NCBI GenBank assembly: GCA_003260075.1
Contig: QLIY01000082.1
Span: 186,001 to 250,000, forward strand
Length of the DNA: 64,000 bases
Direction: 5' to 3'
From: Phallusia mammillata
Lineage: Eukaryota; Chordata; Ascidiacea; Phlebobranchia; Ascidiidae
Notes under the pieces: model-generated
Database searches by the model: none
What the model saw: the letters and a program-made list of their open reading frames with translations, nothing else
Told to the model about the DNA's origin: nothing
Shown: positions 35,042 to 47,283 of the stretch, piece by piece
Layout of the letters: each line of letters opens with the position of its first letter
How positions within the stretch are numbered: the first letter of the stretch is position 1
Translations under genes and position numbers: made by a program

Positions 35042-36242
35042 GTTTCACGTGAATGTAAGTTACTAAACGGAGGTAATCGAATGTGAAGGGGATGCAGTTG
35101 AGTCTGCATTAGCGTTTTCTTTTTTTTGGACAAATAATAATATCTTTTCTTCATCGAAGCGATGTTTTTGCGTACAACCAAATCAATGTTTCTTGAAACA
35201 ACCATTACTATAATGAAGTTTATCAGGCCTATTGACGGATTTCTGCATATGACAAGGCACAGACCATCCTGTTGTGAATCTAGTTTGTAAGATTCGATCC
35301 CACGACAGCTGACCCATTGAACTGACCTTTAGTCAGTATACTTGCCTTACCTCTAGTTCCTAAGTTGTCAGACATTTTAAGTTGTTCGCCTAAGTTTGAG
35401 CACTTCACAAACAATAGTCCACCAAGACACAATTTAAATAGATTGTGTTGTATTTGTTATACGGTTAACAACCGAAGGCATGCAAGTTATACGTTTCGTA
35501 GCCATTAAGGTTAATGCGCTTTCCGCAGCATTTCATCAAGTACACAATGAAGACATTCCACACCAATAATCGTTGCATTCATATGTCATAATGCCCATTG
35601 ACGCAAACAAAGCAAAATTGTTTTTGCGTTTATAAGGCAAATATGCAAGTTTACAGCACTTTTCAAATCAGCGATTTACAAAAGCAATTGAAGGATTGAA
35701 AAAATCTTGCATTCGATATGATGCAAGGTGTAGATAATTGTTTCATTGTTGTTTTTTAATGTTTTGAAATTATTGCATCAAATTTTACTCTATTCCCAGT
35801 TTTTTCTGACCTACAGGGAAGATAATATGGATTTTTCTTAAAAACAAAAGCGATAAAATCACTCTAATTTACTGAAAAACAGACGGGTGGCGCAAAAGAA
35901 AACACTGGCAGAGGATTATTATAAACACGAAAAGTTTGTAAAAAATAATCAACATTTTTGTCAGCCCAAACAATTTTTGTTGCAAAGCCAATTTAATTGC
36001 ATATTTTGGAGGGAAAATCATTTATGCCAAGCCTGTACAATGTGCTTCGATTTCTGCTAAAACGCATGGCAACACCAAGCGGCAATGTGTAACTGAGTAC
36101 GCTAGGTGTCGCCATACTGTCACAAAATGGCCCAAATTATGTTGAAAAGCTGAACAGATTACAAATACACGCGTATGTAAGGGGTAGATGTGTTTAACTC
36201 ATAAATGCATTGCATTAAAATTCTTTCTAACATTAAAACGGT

Positions 36243-36997
36243 TTAGAACCGCAGGATGGCGCCAAAGAACGCTGCAACGGCCAAAGTAACGACGTGGTAA
36301 GCTTTGCCAGAGGCCGAGCTGCATGTTTCCGCTCTAGTGATTACACGGGTGTTGATTGGCTGAAGAGGCCGGAAGTTGTTTCCGATGTAAGCGGTACTTC
36401 CGTTCGAGAGATGACCTTGAAGACCACGTTGCAGTCTCAGTTTCTGTCGAGGGAAAACACCGTTTATTAGAGTCACTTTTATCGGCTACGAGACCGAAAA
36501 TAGCGTTGATTTAAAACCAGGGCAAAATACAAAATAATTTAGTTTCTGTAATAATTATTCACAGTGATTATAATTTAATATCATGTTTCAAGTCAATTTT
36601 GTTAATAATTTCCAATTATTTAAATGTTAGGTACAGTATTCACGGTTTTGAATAATCTGAGCAAAAAAATCTGAGCCAATATTTCTGTGGTAAACATGAC
36701 CACGTTTCGACACGTGCTATTGTCATCATCAGGTCCTAATTCAAATTTTGTTTGTTGACTGTGCGATAATTAATGTATTGGGGTACTGTGTTGAGGTAAG
36801 GGGGTGTTTAAGCCCCACCGACCCCCCTTAGATTCTTTACTGACGTTACCTGGGCTGGTGAGATGCGAATTGGTTCCTTAAGCACAGACCAGACGACAGA
36901 TTCGGCGCATGGTGGGGTAGTGAGGGATCCTCTGCAAACAAATAAAAAGTGAACTTGGTCGAATGGTCTGGCGCGACTGACCCACACACAGACATAA

Positions 36998-37074
<77 letters not shown>

Positions 37075-38423
37075 AAAAAACAAAAATAAAAAAATTAAAA
37101 AAAAGTTGGACATGTAAAACACTTTCGATGGTAAACCCAAATCTTTTGTAAAATGAGGACAGACTTTTAACTGTTCAACAAATTTCGGATTTTATTTTAA
37201 CTTTTTTAAGTCATAGTACGTCAGGCCCATTGAAAACATAATACCGAATCAAGTCGGTCTCCCAAGCATTAACATATGACAAGGCATAGCTAGAAAAATC
37301 TAGCCTGTGGTGAGATTCCAACCCACGACAGGAGTCTTTCCGGGACCCACGCTCTACCAACTGATCAACACAGGCTCAGTGGTGAACCTGCCGGAAGTCG
37401 AATCACAAGCGTTCATGCAGACTAGCAACCAAGACACACTCATATATATGTATATCGTAGACCAGGGGTCTCAAACTCAAACAACTTTGAGGGCCAAAAA
37501 CAAACTTTTATGTAAGTCGAGGGCCGCATGCACTATCGAAACATTTGTTACAGACTGCAACTTACAGTGTAACATGACAACAAACATATTGCGTGATTAA
37601 ACAGTTCATCCCATCACCTTTAAAATGTTCATTAATCCCATCACCTTTATTAAACAAATATTTTTGTAATAAATAACAAACGAATATACAGTATAGCAAA
37701 GTGAAAGAGCCATCTCTACCCTGTTGCTTTGTGTGGAAACTATGGCATACCGTGACACAACATTGACAAAAATGACGCAACAATCGCAATTGCTGATTCT
37801 AAAGATGGACTATTTCTATCATGCCATTTAACTGTTGCAAATACCACCCCCCCCCCTTGAGATGGAATTTGTAAACAAACTTAAGATCAACTTTCTTCCA
37901 CCAAAAAAGCTTACCCCCCCCCCGGAAGTCGAATCACAAGCGTTCATGCAGACTAGCAACCAAGACACACTGATATATATGTATATCGTAGACCATGCCT
38001 TTGAAAGGCGTTATAGCTAACCAAGCCTGACTGGCGTACTATGATTTTTCCTGGGGTTCGAACCCAGGACCCACTCGAGTACGAATCCTGATCAGGTTTT
38101 CATGCGTACATACGAAGCACCCGCAGACCATTTAGACAAGTCCATTTTATTAGGTTCAGGCCTTTCCTCACGTGAAAGAAGCGAGCAAAACATTTAGTCG
38201 CTAGATGTCGCACTTACTCATATCTGTAGTATTCCAGGTTGTGGGGCAGGAGAACCTCCAGTGAGAATCCGTTAACATAAGTCATGTTCTGTCCCTCCAA
38301 TGTTGTGTTGGGAATCAGGAGTCGCTCGAATTCCATGTTGTCTTCTTCAGCAGTTGGCTGTCAAAAAAAGATTGGTAAACTTATCGTCTCCTTCTTGTCC
38401 CGCCACTATGTAAGATCGTGTGT

Positions 38424-38518
<95 letters not shown>

Positions 38519-38531
38519 NGTTTGTGTGTGT

Positions 38532-38564
<33 letters not shown>

Positions 38565-41500
38565 CTTGTGTGTGTGTACATTTGTGTATGGTTGTGTAAG
38601 AGGGCGTGTGTGCGCGTTTGTTTGTGTTTGTGTAAATGTGTATGTGGTTTCAGTGTGGTTGTGCCAAGTGTGGGTTTATACATTTCTGTGCATAATATCT
38701 TGTCTTACTGACTTTTTACAATTTGAGATGGAATTTGTAAACAAACTTAAGATCAACTTTCTTCCACCAAGTCATTTCACATTTAAGTTTATAAGAAAAA
38801 GTCACCGCCTTTAAAACTCACATCGACAAAGATTCCCAGGACAGCCAAACCACGGTCCACGTGTACAGCGTCACCCAAAGCTGCAAAGCGCGACTGAAAG
38901 TGGACGATGTGGATTTCTGCAAAGTATTGTTTGCCATTCAAGTAATGCTCGGATCCCCCTTCGGTTCCTTCTGATGCCCAGTGGAGATGGAATTGACCGG
39001 CCTGCAAAATTGGAGATGAAATTGGGGTTACTTTGTCTTATACTGCGGTCACTTAGGGTTTACTTTGGGTCATACTGTGGTATAGTAGGGTTTACTTTGT
39101 GTTATACTGGGGTTACTTTGTGTCGATATTTGTCAAACTTTGACTGATTTGAGTTTCGTATGTTGAGAAGTTTACCCACCAATGTGTCCGAGTGTGAAGT
39201 CAGACCCAAATCGAGCCCGTTCTATTCAAACCCCGAACCCGACCTATCTTAGAACTCGGAAAATGTCAGTTTACACAGGTGTGGCTGATCATAGATGACA
39301 TTTCATACGTGTTAAAGGGTTAGTATTTCTGCATACCTAGCGAACAACAGCGTCAGCCCCCTATAAAGTTTTAATTGTGTGCTGTGATATAATCGTCTTG
39401 CTGCAGTCCAGCAAAACGTCCTGTCAAGTCAGTCAAAGGGTTAAATAACCACGCAAGTGCTTGAAAACCCGGTAATACAAAACACTGCGGTGTTAGAAGT
39501 AAATAAAACTCTACACCCCTGTCCAGCCGGCGAATCAATCAGCGATGGGGTAACATAAGTCGATCCACCGGACCCCAATGGGTTGGTACAAGTGTTCACG
39601 TGTTTACGGGCTATTGAAATTAAGATTGACCGCTTAAAGCGCCTTCAACTGAATCTGTGGGTTTGTGTTTAGGCATTGCAGCGAATTGTTTGTTTTGTGG
39701 TTCAGCATCATTTGCATTTTAGTTTTTGTTCGGTGGCCTATTGTTATGCGCGCGCAAACGTATTTGTGTTCGCAACGGGGGTTGTATTCAACCTTTTTTG
39801 AAGTCCTTTCTGTTTAACTTTATGTCGAAAACGACCCGCAGTCAAAGTTAACCTTTATCTTTTGCTCGTGTTTTTACCAAGTTCTTGCTCTAAAGGCCAC
39901 CGAAGAATTGGAGTTATACTTAAACTTATTTTAATCCAATATTCTTACCCTGTATGAACTTGGGAGCACTGTGTTGTCGTTGATGGTGTAAGCTCCATCG
40001 AGGTTCACTTGCACTGAAAAAAAAAATTGGTTTCAGGTATTGGGCTTTTTTTAGTTGGGTACAAACATTTACAACCATCATGAAAACGTTTACTAATATA
40101 AAACTGTGCGAAATTAATAAAATGATTCTGCTGATTTAAGTTTAATACATTGCCCTAAGGTACTTGTTTCCAAACTGTAGGCTATGAACAAGTCCAGTTG
40201 CCACATAGCTGTTTGAACTTGTAGTTTTCAGTCGATAAATTATGTATTTTTTTATCGCTTACTGCCCTAAATAGTGTAAAAACTTGACGTGTTAAGCCAC
40301 AGAGCGTTTTTGACTAAGTATTCAGGTACGAGAAAAAAAGACAAATGTGCTCTCAACTTTGTCGCGCTTTTTAACGTCCCAAACTCAACTCAACTCAACC
40401 ACTACTAAGAAGTTATACGTTACACAGCTTAAATATCTTTAAGAACATCGAAAGTCGAATGCCTTTTCCCGCAGCAAATTTGTAACTCTTGCGAGTCCTG
40501 AGATAGGAGAACTCCTTATTTCAGGACCAGTGGTGGGATTCAATTTTTTGTCAGTCGGTTCCATCACAAACGATATATTTTGTAGTTGGTTCTGTTACGA
40601 AAAGTCATATTTCTATTGACAGTAACCAGTAATGCTAACCGGTTCGCTGATCTCTTAAAATATCGTGAGACGGTTCCATAGAACCTGTGCAAACCGGCTG
40701 AATCCCACCACTGTTCAGGACTCGTCAAAAGAAAAGTCGTGAAGGCGAATAAAATGTCGCAGAAAATCCTTACGGGAATGTCCGTTGTTGATGATGTTCA
40801 TAGTAGTTGGCACAGAGTAGAACATCGAGTGCTTGAACAATCCCAAGGAGCTATTACTCACTGTCTCTTCATGCACGATCGCTATTGGGGACTGAGACGA
40901 CGATGCACAATCTTCAAAATCGTCAGCCCAGTGATCAGGACCTGTAAAGGAAAATTTATTTGTTTGACTGTTTACCATGAAGTTTAGGTACAGTAGCAAA
41001 AAACTCACCGCGCGGTCCTTCGTAGCCCCATTCGACTGAAGCGGAGAGACCTGAAAAATGTTTGTAGGGTTAGAACAATTGAGTTGAAATGTTTTGACTT
41101 ACAAGGTTGCTGCGTAAGAGCTGGTGCCTTATATGGTTTTCCAGTTATGTTGCAAACATGTTGGAAAAAAATGTAAAAACATTTTAAACGCTTGCCAACC
41201 GAAAAAAATGTCTCGCGAAATATCCTATACAAACCTCTATTATACAACACCAGTTTTGTAAAACAAGAAATATAATTAAAACCAAATAAAAATAGCAATT
41301 AAATGGAATAGAGCAGATGTTTTAATGTTACTTGTACAGAACGTTTTCGTCAATTAAAATTTGTTCTCGAATTTTCAAGTTGTGATTCACTGGCTTACGC
41401 ATAACGAGCAACGGTCGTTTTGCAGCATTATTTAACGCACCTCTGCAGACGCGAAAAAACAATCTACGCAAGTTGCTCGCATAGCTGGTTTAAACGGAAA

Positions 41501-44075
41501 ACAGTTAACCTTGAACTACAACGCCCCCACCGGAAAAAAAACCTCAACCAAGTTCAATTCAGGAGGTCTGCATTCAAGCGTGAAGCCGGGAAATACGATC
41601 TGGTCTTTGTTGTGTGACCCCCCCCCCTCTCTTGCTGAATCACGCCTGTGTTGTGTATTAAGCAGAAACTATTTCAACTAACATTTGCACANCCCCCCCC
41701 CCCTCCCCTGCTGAATCACGCCTGTGTTGTGTATTAAGCAGAAACTATTTCAACTAACATTTGCACAGTTCCCGCGGTGTGTACATCGCAACTAATATAG
41801 TGGTGGAAAAGCTGTTGTTTTCTTAAGCTTAACCCCCCACGGAAACTAGCTAACCGCTAAAGAGCAATGTTAACCCAAGGTGACAAGTGTTTGTACACGG
41901 ACTTTGCAAGATGGATTGCCGAAAGAGTTATATAAGCTTGAAAGAGATTTTTTTAAACTGCTGAATCACTAACTAAACGGTTGAGCGATGTCTTTTTGTG
42001 CTAAATTTCGTGAAAATACTCAAACACCAATTACATATTTCTCCTGGCAGCTTTGATCTTTTAGCTCGGAACATGTAACACCGTGCATTGTATATAGCGA
42101 ACTACATAAATTACCCAATAACTTTGCGCAGCTATTTCCGACTTGCTAATTGTTTTAGTGCGATAGTGTCGCTATGTGTTCATCACCAACCGGAAAAAAC
42201 TTCACTCAAAGCAGGAAAATTTCCATTCATACTAGTCGAGCATTATAAGAATAGAATATATATTTTGCAAAGACAAAACATTTTAAAAGCGCATTTTTTC
42301 AAAACTGCTTGAACGATCACCCCTAACGGCTTAATGAAATAAAAGTCTTTGAAAAAGAAGTAACTAAATTTGAAAAATGCAACTTGTGTGATAAAACTAG
42401 AATAGTGGTTTTTCGATTATTGCCAGTTTATATATACTACATCATATTTAACGATGTATCACATATACCAGGGGTCGCCAACCCGCGGTTACGGAGCCGC
42501 ATGCGGCTCTTTGATCCCTCTAATGCGGCTCATTTTAGAATTATCTAATCTTTACAACATTTGATTGCAAAATTTGTGATGAATATTGCCAAACACAAAG
42601 GTCGAATATGTCAGTGCAATATACACTTCTGGAAGTTAGCTACAACCGCTTAATATCATGAAGTCTGAAAGAGACAAACTGGCGGTTCGCAGCGTGTGTG
42701 TGCGTGCGAAACAATACTTATTCAACAAAGAAATAAAATTGGGGAAAAAACAGAACACTTAATGCTACAGGGGGGTTTAAATTCTGCTGGTGAGACTGGT
42801 TTACCAATGTTCCCAATGATGTGAAATGAGAAACTAGCAAACAACAAAAAGTTGTCGCGAAAACAAAAAATGTTGCGAAAAAACGTTTTTGATGTTGCGG
42901 CTCCTAGTGTTGTATATACCATGTGAAACTGGTCCTGGGAACAAATCTGCGCTAAAAATTTCACGTTTTGGGGGGCTGTGGGTGAAACTTGTGTTCCATT
43001 TCTTTCACCAATTCGTCTCTGTGCAACTGAAAATGAAAATTAAAAATTTCACGTTTTGTGGGGCTGTGGGTGAACCGAGAACCATTCTTTCTTGACCAAA
43101 ACGTGGGAACAAATCTGCGTTAAAAAAATTCACGTTTTGGGGGGCTGTGGGTGAACTGAGGGATCCAAACAGGGTCTAAATTCGCATGGACTCTATTTAG
43201 TGGGAACAAATCTGCGCTAAAAATTTCACGTTTTGGGGGGCTGTGGGTGAAAGGGACCATTCTTTCTTGACCAAAACGTGGGAACAAATCTGCGTTAAAA
43301 AAATTCACGTTTTGGGGGGCTGTGGGTGAACTGAGGGATCCAAACAGGGTCTAAATTCGCATGGACTCTATTTAGACCAATATCTGTAAATGTGTGTAAA
43401 TTTGAAAAAGTTTGAACCATTCTTTCTTGGACCCAAAACGTGGGAACAAATCTGCGTTAGAAAGAAAAAAAGAAAAAAAAATATAGACAAAAACAAAATG
43501 TGTCCCCTTCAGGGAAGGGGACCCATAATAAAACGATATTAAGATTCCTTAATAATAAGCGTTGATCAAATTGAGTGCCATTGCTTAGTTTGGTTTATAG
43601 GAAGAAAGCCCATGGTATTGTAATTGTATTTGGACACGATTCATCTCACGGTTTTTCCTCGACTGGCAAGTATAATAGGGACTTGACGTTAAATAGTCAA
43701 CCTGATTGTGTACTTAAGTCGAAGCACCAATACATAGTCCCGCATAAGACACACAAAAAGCAAGGCAGCAAAATTGCGTGCAAACTAATTCGACTTTCCG
43801 TGACAATGTGATAAAATAATATTTTTGCATGAGTTACTTTCAAAAAAAAATCTGTTTGAATAGGTTTGACATCTCTTATCGAAAAGTAGAGTTTGTGTTA
43901 CAAATAAAATCTGATTTATTTCCATTTTGTTTTGCGATTTGCGCAAATCGACGAAATATTGGTAAAAAAAACTTGACAATAAGTTTTTGGCAAGCGTAAA
44001 AAAATTCTTCACAAGCAGCAAGAAATACAAACACTTACCGATCATTGCCATGACAACAAAGAATCGAATGCTCAT
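36243..44075 (-). CDS. Alpha-carbonic anhydrase C, GPI-anchored type (8 exons, 304 aa)
   Basis: Exons in transcript order: 44075-44039 (signal peptide MSIRFFVVMAMI), 41050-41009 (SVEWGYEGPR), 40941-40774, 40013-39949, 39001-38822, 38357-38218, 36931-36850 and 36443-36243. Phases agree. Features: CASSSQSPIAIV, INNGHS with shuttle His81, QFHLHWAS with zinc ligands His109 and His111, FAEIHIVH with His135, GSLTTPPCAESVVW and GNNFRPLQP. The C-terminus has SSASGK, a likely anchor region, followed by a hydrophobic end (VVTLAVAAFFGAILRF), so it is probably GPI-linked at the cell surface. The exon plan equals gene B except for 42, 180 and 140-base exons. Intron 1 is about 3 kb and contains repeats and joins. 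A start further upstream at 44126 is possible but would spoil the signal peptide. Confidence 0.9.
36705..36732 (-). ncRNA. Minimal hammerhead-like motif in carbonic anhydrase C intron
   Basis: On minus: CTGATGA (36732-36726), stem II TGACA/TGTC with an internal loop, GAAA (36708-36705), then CGTGGTCATG. AC/GT closes a GTG loop and the cleavage triplet would be GTC. The motif is in the sense strand of the host gene, in its last intron. Stem I is not clear. Confidence 0.45.
36999..37072 (+). other. 74-base C run
   Basis: An uninterrupted run of C inside an intron of carbonic anhydrase C. Together with the ten-base runs it looks like a sized gap written as C rather than N. Confidence 0.7.
37211..38045. 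mobile_element. Foldback element with tRNA-like sequence and internal joins
   Basis: Left end CATAGTACGTCAGGCCCATT and right end CTGACTGGCGTACTATG are inverted and match the 140-bp foldback at 1721. The inside holds a tRNA-like sequence (37303-37375), a hAT end (CAGGGGTCTCAAACTCAAAC at 37463), and two ten-C runs (37847-37856, 37914-37923) with pieces copied from 38726-38769 and 37391-37463. Confidence 0.6.
37303..37375 (-). tRNA. tRNA-like sequence (element-borne)
   Basis: On minus: acceptor GCCTGTG/CACAGGC pairs perfectly over seven bases. D-arm GATCAGTTGGTAGAGC, anticodon stem GGGTC/GACTC with loop CCGGAAA (would read GGA), and T-arm GTGGG/CTCAC with loop TTGGAAT. Position 33 is C and the T-loop is altered. 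The second copy of this tRNA-derived family is at 4764-4838. Confidence 0.45.
38417..38600 (+). repeat. (GT)n microsatellite with one N
   Basis: Nearly pure GT for about 150 bases, with an N at 38519 and then interrupted GT-rich sequence to about 38660. It lies in an intron of carbonic anhydrase C. The long Cys/Val open frames over it are artefacts. Confidence 0.9.
40528..40713. mobile_element. hAT-type MITE, CAGTGGTGGGATTC family, intact
   Basis: Termini CAGTGGTGGGATTCAATT and GGCTGAATCCCACCACTG are inverted. The target duplication TTCAGGAC is perfect (40520-40527 and 40714-40721). At 186 bp this is the best-preserved copy in the window. Confidence 0.88.
41610..41770 (+). repeat. Direct duplication with C-run joins and an N
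   Basis: About 65 bases (CTGCTGAATCACGCCTGTGT type) recur after C runs at 41618-41627 and about 41693-41703, the latter preceded by an N at 41692. Confidence 0.75.
42468..42915. mobile_element. Probable hAT-type element
   Basis: Starts CAGGGGTCGCCAACCCGCGG with GGAGCCGCATGCGGCTCTTTG, a typical hAT left end. A plausible right end is GTTGCGGCTCCTAGTG near 42911, followed by TGTATATAC, which resembles the left flank ACATATAC. The boundaries are uncertain. Confidence 0.4.
42935..43460 (+). repeat. Higher-order minisatellite array
   Basis: The module GGGAACAAATCTGCG(C/T)T, A/T run, TTCACGTTTTGGGGGGCTG, TGGGTGAA recurs about five times with two alternating spacers, ACCATTCTTTCTTGACC and GATCCAAACAGGGTCTAAAT. 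The pair of modules plus spacers repeats as a unit of roughly 180 bases. It lies in intron 1 of carbonic anhydrase C. Confidence 0.85.
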
Positions 44076-44966
44076 GATGATGAAGGTTTTTTTGTTGATT
44101 CTGACAAAAAATAAGAAAACTACCAAAAAATCCTAATTTCTGAAAAACATAAAGATACAGTTGAATTTTTGAAACAAGAAACGAATATTCCAAGCGACCG
44201 CATTTTTTACGGTTTTGATTAAAAGTACATTAAAAGTCTTTAAGACCAGATTTCGGCAACCTTTTTTCTTCTGGTGACTGTTTTTGAAATTGAAATGTTA
44301 TCGCGGACCGGCCTTCAAAAAACTACAAATATTTAGAAATTAAACACATAAATTAGTGTATCATTCCAGGGATACATGGGCAAAATGTTTCATAGCATTT
44401 AACCTGTTTTAGACTATTTATAAACGATTGTTTTTTAACTCACAAACATCCCAAAGTAAAGACAGGACTTGTAATCGTCCCTTTACTGCTACATCCTAAG
44501 TCTGATTGCGCAAAACAGCTTTTGCAAGATTCAGTGATTTTTTCAGTTGCAAACAACGCCTTCTCTATTGAAGCGTACAACAGAAGACTTTTGTCCACGA
44601 GTCCTACTTCCTAGCTGTTACGGGTCATTTGCCTCGACTCATCCGACTGGACAGTTTTGTGGCTGCATTCAAACTGGGAATCGCGTGCAAACTCGAAAAC
44701 CGTAAGGTGTGGAAGCGAAAAAAGCCTGGTTTTGTCACGTAACATGAAAAGGTGGCACCCAGACTGAAGGTTTGCCGGGGGTTCATTTACCCGCCAGGAT
44801 TTTAGGGGTTAACAAAAGGAAGCTAGTTTTGCGAAATTTGAGTTCTTTTAACTTAAGGACGTTGATTTAACCAAGAAAACCTGCAAATGGGCAAATCTGC
44901 CACTACATATTTCATTGACAACAGCATTTGTGAAGAAAAAACGTCGAGTAAATAGATAAAATACGN

Positions 44967-46942
44967 CCATGGATTTACACACGAGATAAGAAAGCTGCAG
45001 ATTTAGTGCAGACGTCGTCAGCACTCTTTCCGAACTGGTGTGCGTGTAGCGTTTGGCTTATTAAGTTAAACTCCTAATCGGGCGTTAAGTGATTCGCGTA
45101 CACCGTTTCTAAATCTCGACGTTTCGATGAAAAATGAGCTTTCAAACAAATACAAAACACTCATAGACGAAGGTTTCAAAAATAATGCTTAAGTCTGTTC
45201 ACCCTTAACTCCTCCTGTACATAAAGTCTTCTTGGTGTTTAACTATAAAACAGCCAATGCCTCTACTATTTTGTAAATCACAGTATACGCAGGCCCATTG
45301 AAGGCGCCATGCCGAATCAGCCGGTCACCGAGCATTCACCACCTCATTGTAAGTTTAAGTAGTTTGTTTTTACATTTTCCGCTTTAAATCCGCTTGTGCT
45401 GGGTAAAAAAGGAATCTAAAACATTTAAGAGGTGCAAGACGACAAATTAATGCACCTAAAATTTTTAAAGTCTGGTTTTATTCCGGTTAAATATAGGCTA
45501 AATTAAAACACTAAGATCGCGTTTTGACAGTAGGTCAGCATTTTATGCCGTACGACAAACTACGGGGGGGGGGAGGGAAGGGGACCCATAATTACTTTTT
45601 CTCGTTAAAATTTACCCAAAACGCATCGCAATTTGTTTGTAGTTTCGACCCTGCGAGTGAAAAATTCTGAAGGTAAGTTCGACCACGTTCAAACAATGGT
45701 AGACGGGAAAAATGTTTGGAGACGAACTCGTCTTGAGTTCAGACAATTTTGCAGTTTCGCTTGGTTGGAACTTGTTGTTTTAAAAGGGAAGTAAAAATAA
45801 ATTAACATAGTTGTATAATTTTCTCACAACAAATACATTTCATCCAATAAAAAACACCCTTTTTCTTATTAATAAAAGTGTTGTCCACAAGATATGAACC
45901 TAAACAGTTACTTAACTAAAAACAAAAAAGGAATCAAATGTAATATATCACTTCAATTGCAATTTAGCTTTTAGTCAAATTTATGCTAGTACCTGATTCA
46001 TATAATCGTAATTTTGTCATCAATAGGTTATAACTAAATCTGCGTTTTTACCAATAAGTGCGATATGTTTTAAACTCGTTTGCAAATTTCCCATGCAAAT
46101 GAGCCACATCAATCACTATAGAGTCTAAACAACGCGCGCTAAACCAACAATTATAAAGCAAACAGGTTGAAATTTTGCTTGCCCAGCATTCCACATAACT
46201 TCTTTAACCCTGACTAATTACCCTCAGAAGTCAACTGCTTAAACAAAGCCCATGGATTTACACACGAGATAAGAAAGCTGCAGATTTAGTGCAGACGTCG
46301 TCAGCACTCTTTCCGAACTGGTGTGGGGGGGGGGTCTGCTTAAACAAAGCCCATGGATTTACGCACGCGATAAGAAGGCTGCAGATTTAGTGCAGACGTC
46401 GTCAGCACTCTTTCCGAACTGGTGTGCGTGTAGCGTTTGGCTTATTAAGTTAAACTCCTAATCGGGCGTTAAGTGATTCGCGTACACCGTTTCTAAATCT
46501 CGACGTTTCGTTGAAAAATGAGCTTTCAAACAAATACAAAACACTCATAGACGAAGGTTTCAAAAATAATGCTTAAGTCTGTTCACCCTTAACTCCTCCT
46601 GTACATAAAGTCTTCTTGGTGTTTAACTATAAAACAGCCAATGCCTCTACTATTTTGTAAATCACAGTATACGCAGGCCCATTGAAGGCGCCATGCCGAA
46701 TCAGCCGGTCACCGAGCATTCACCACCTCATTGTAAGTTTAAGTAGTTTGTTTTTACATTTTCCGCTTTAAATCCGCTTGTGCTGGGTAAAAAAGGAATC
46801 TAAAACATTTAAGAGGTGCAAGACGACAAATTAATGCACCTAAAATTTTTAAAGTCTGGTTTTATTCCGGTTAAATATAAATTAAAACACTAAATCGCGT
46901 TTTGACAGTAGGTCAGCATTTTATGCCGTACGACAAACTACA
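44967..46942 (+). repeat. Large duplicated block, ~600 bp copies plus a third short copy
   Basis: Sequence starting CCATGGATTTACACACGAGA just after the N at 44966 runs to about 45563 and recurs at 46346-46942 with few changes. Its first 75 bases occur a third time at 46250-46324. Ten-G runs at 45564-45573 and 46325-46334 mark the ends of copies, so this looks like unmerged allelic or overlapping contigs. Confidence 0.75.
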
Positions 46943-47283
46943 GTATAATGACTGTAACGAAAGTGTAGCGTGACGACTATGTAACGATAAACTACAAGTA
47001 CATCAACATGACTAACTGTTCTAGTTTCTATTAGTCCATTACGAAAATGTAACGATAAACTACAAACCTAACCTACACAAATTTTCTGCATTAAAACCTT
47101 CATTGCATGACAACCGACCAAACGCATTTCTGAAACCTAATTTGCAAACAAGGCTTTTCCGTTTACTACGAAATTCACCAATTTTATGAAATAATTTGTT
47201 TCAATTACCAACGCCCTAAATAAAAATTATAGAGCGGCATTAGGCTGTGGATCAAAACGCTTGAACGTACGAATAACAAATGA

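Larger units (their letters stand above)
30623..36242. other. Intergenic between carbonic anhydrases B and C
   Basis: No gene supported. It contains the upstream region of gene B, the original copy (31609-31730) of a segment also found at 23027-23149, two CAGTGGTGGGATTC-family MITEs (about 32141-32317 and 34892-35041), and two duplicated joins with C runs at 34261-34271 and 34610-34622. Open frames of 70-110 codons here are AT-rich and lack consistent splice sites. 33000-33900 shows nothing recognisable. Confidence 0.55.

Noticed and set aside
35500..35560. Possible further hammerhead core (minus), TTGATGA...GAAACGTATAAC
   Set aside because: The core has a change at its first position, and no convincing stem II or stem I could be drawn.
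36808..37140. Open frame with a long Gly run over the C run (minus)
   Set aside because: The frame exists only because of the 74-base homopolymer. The real coding part is the carbonic anhydrase C exon 36931-36850.
38284..38814. Long Cys/Val frames on both strands over the GT repeat
   Set aside because: They are translations of a dinucleotide microsatellite within an intron.
42935..43460. Possible CRISPR-like array
   Set aside because: The modules are variable, spacers are themselves repeated, and the genome is eukaryotic; it is a minisatellite.
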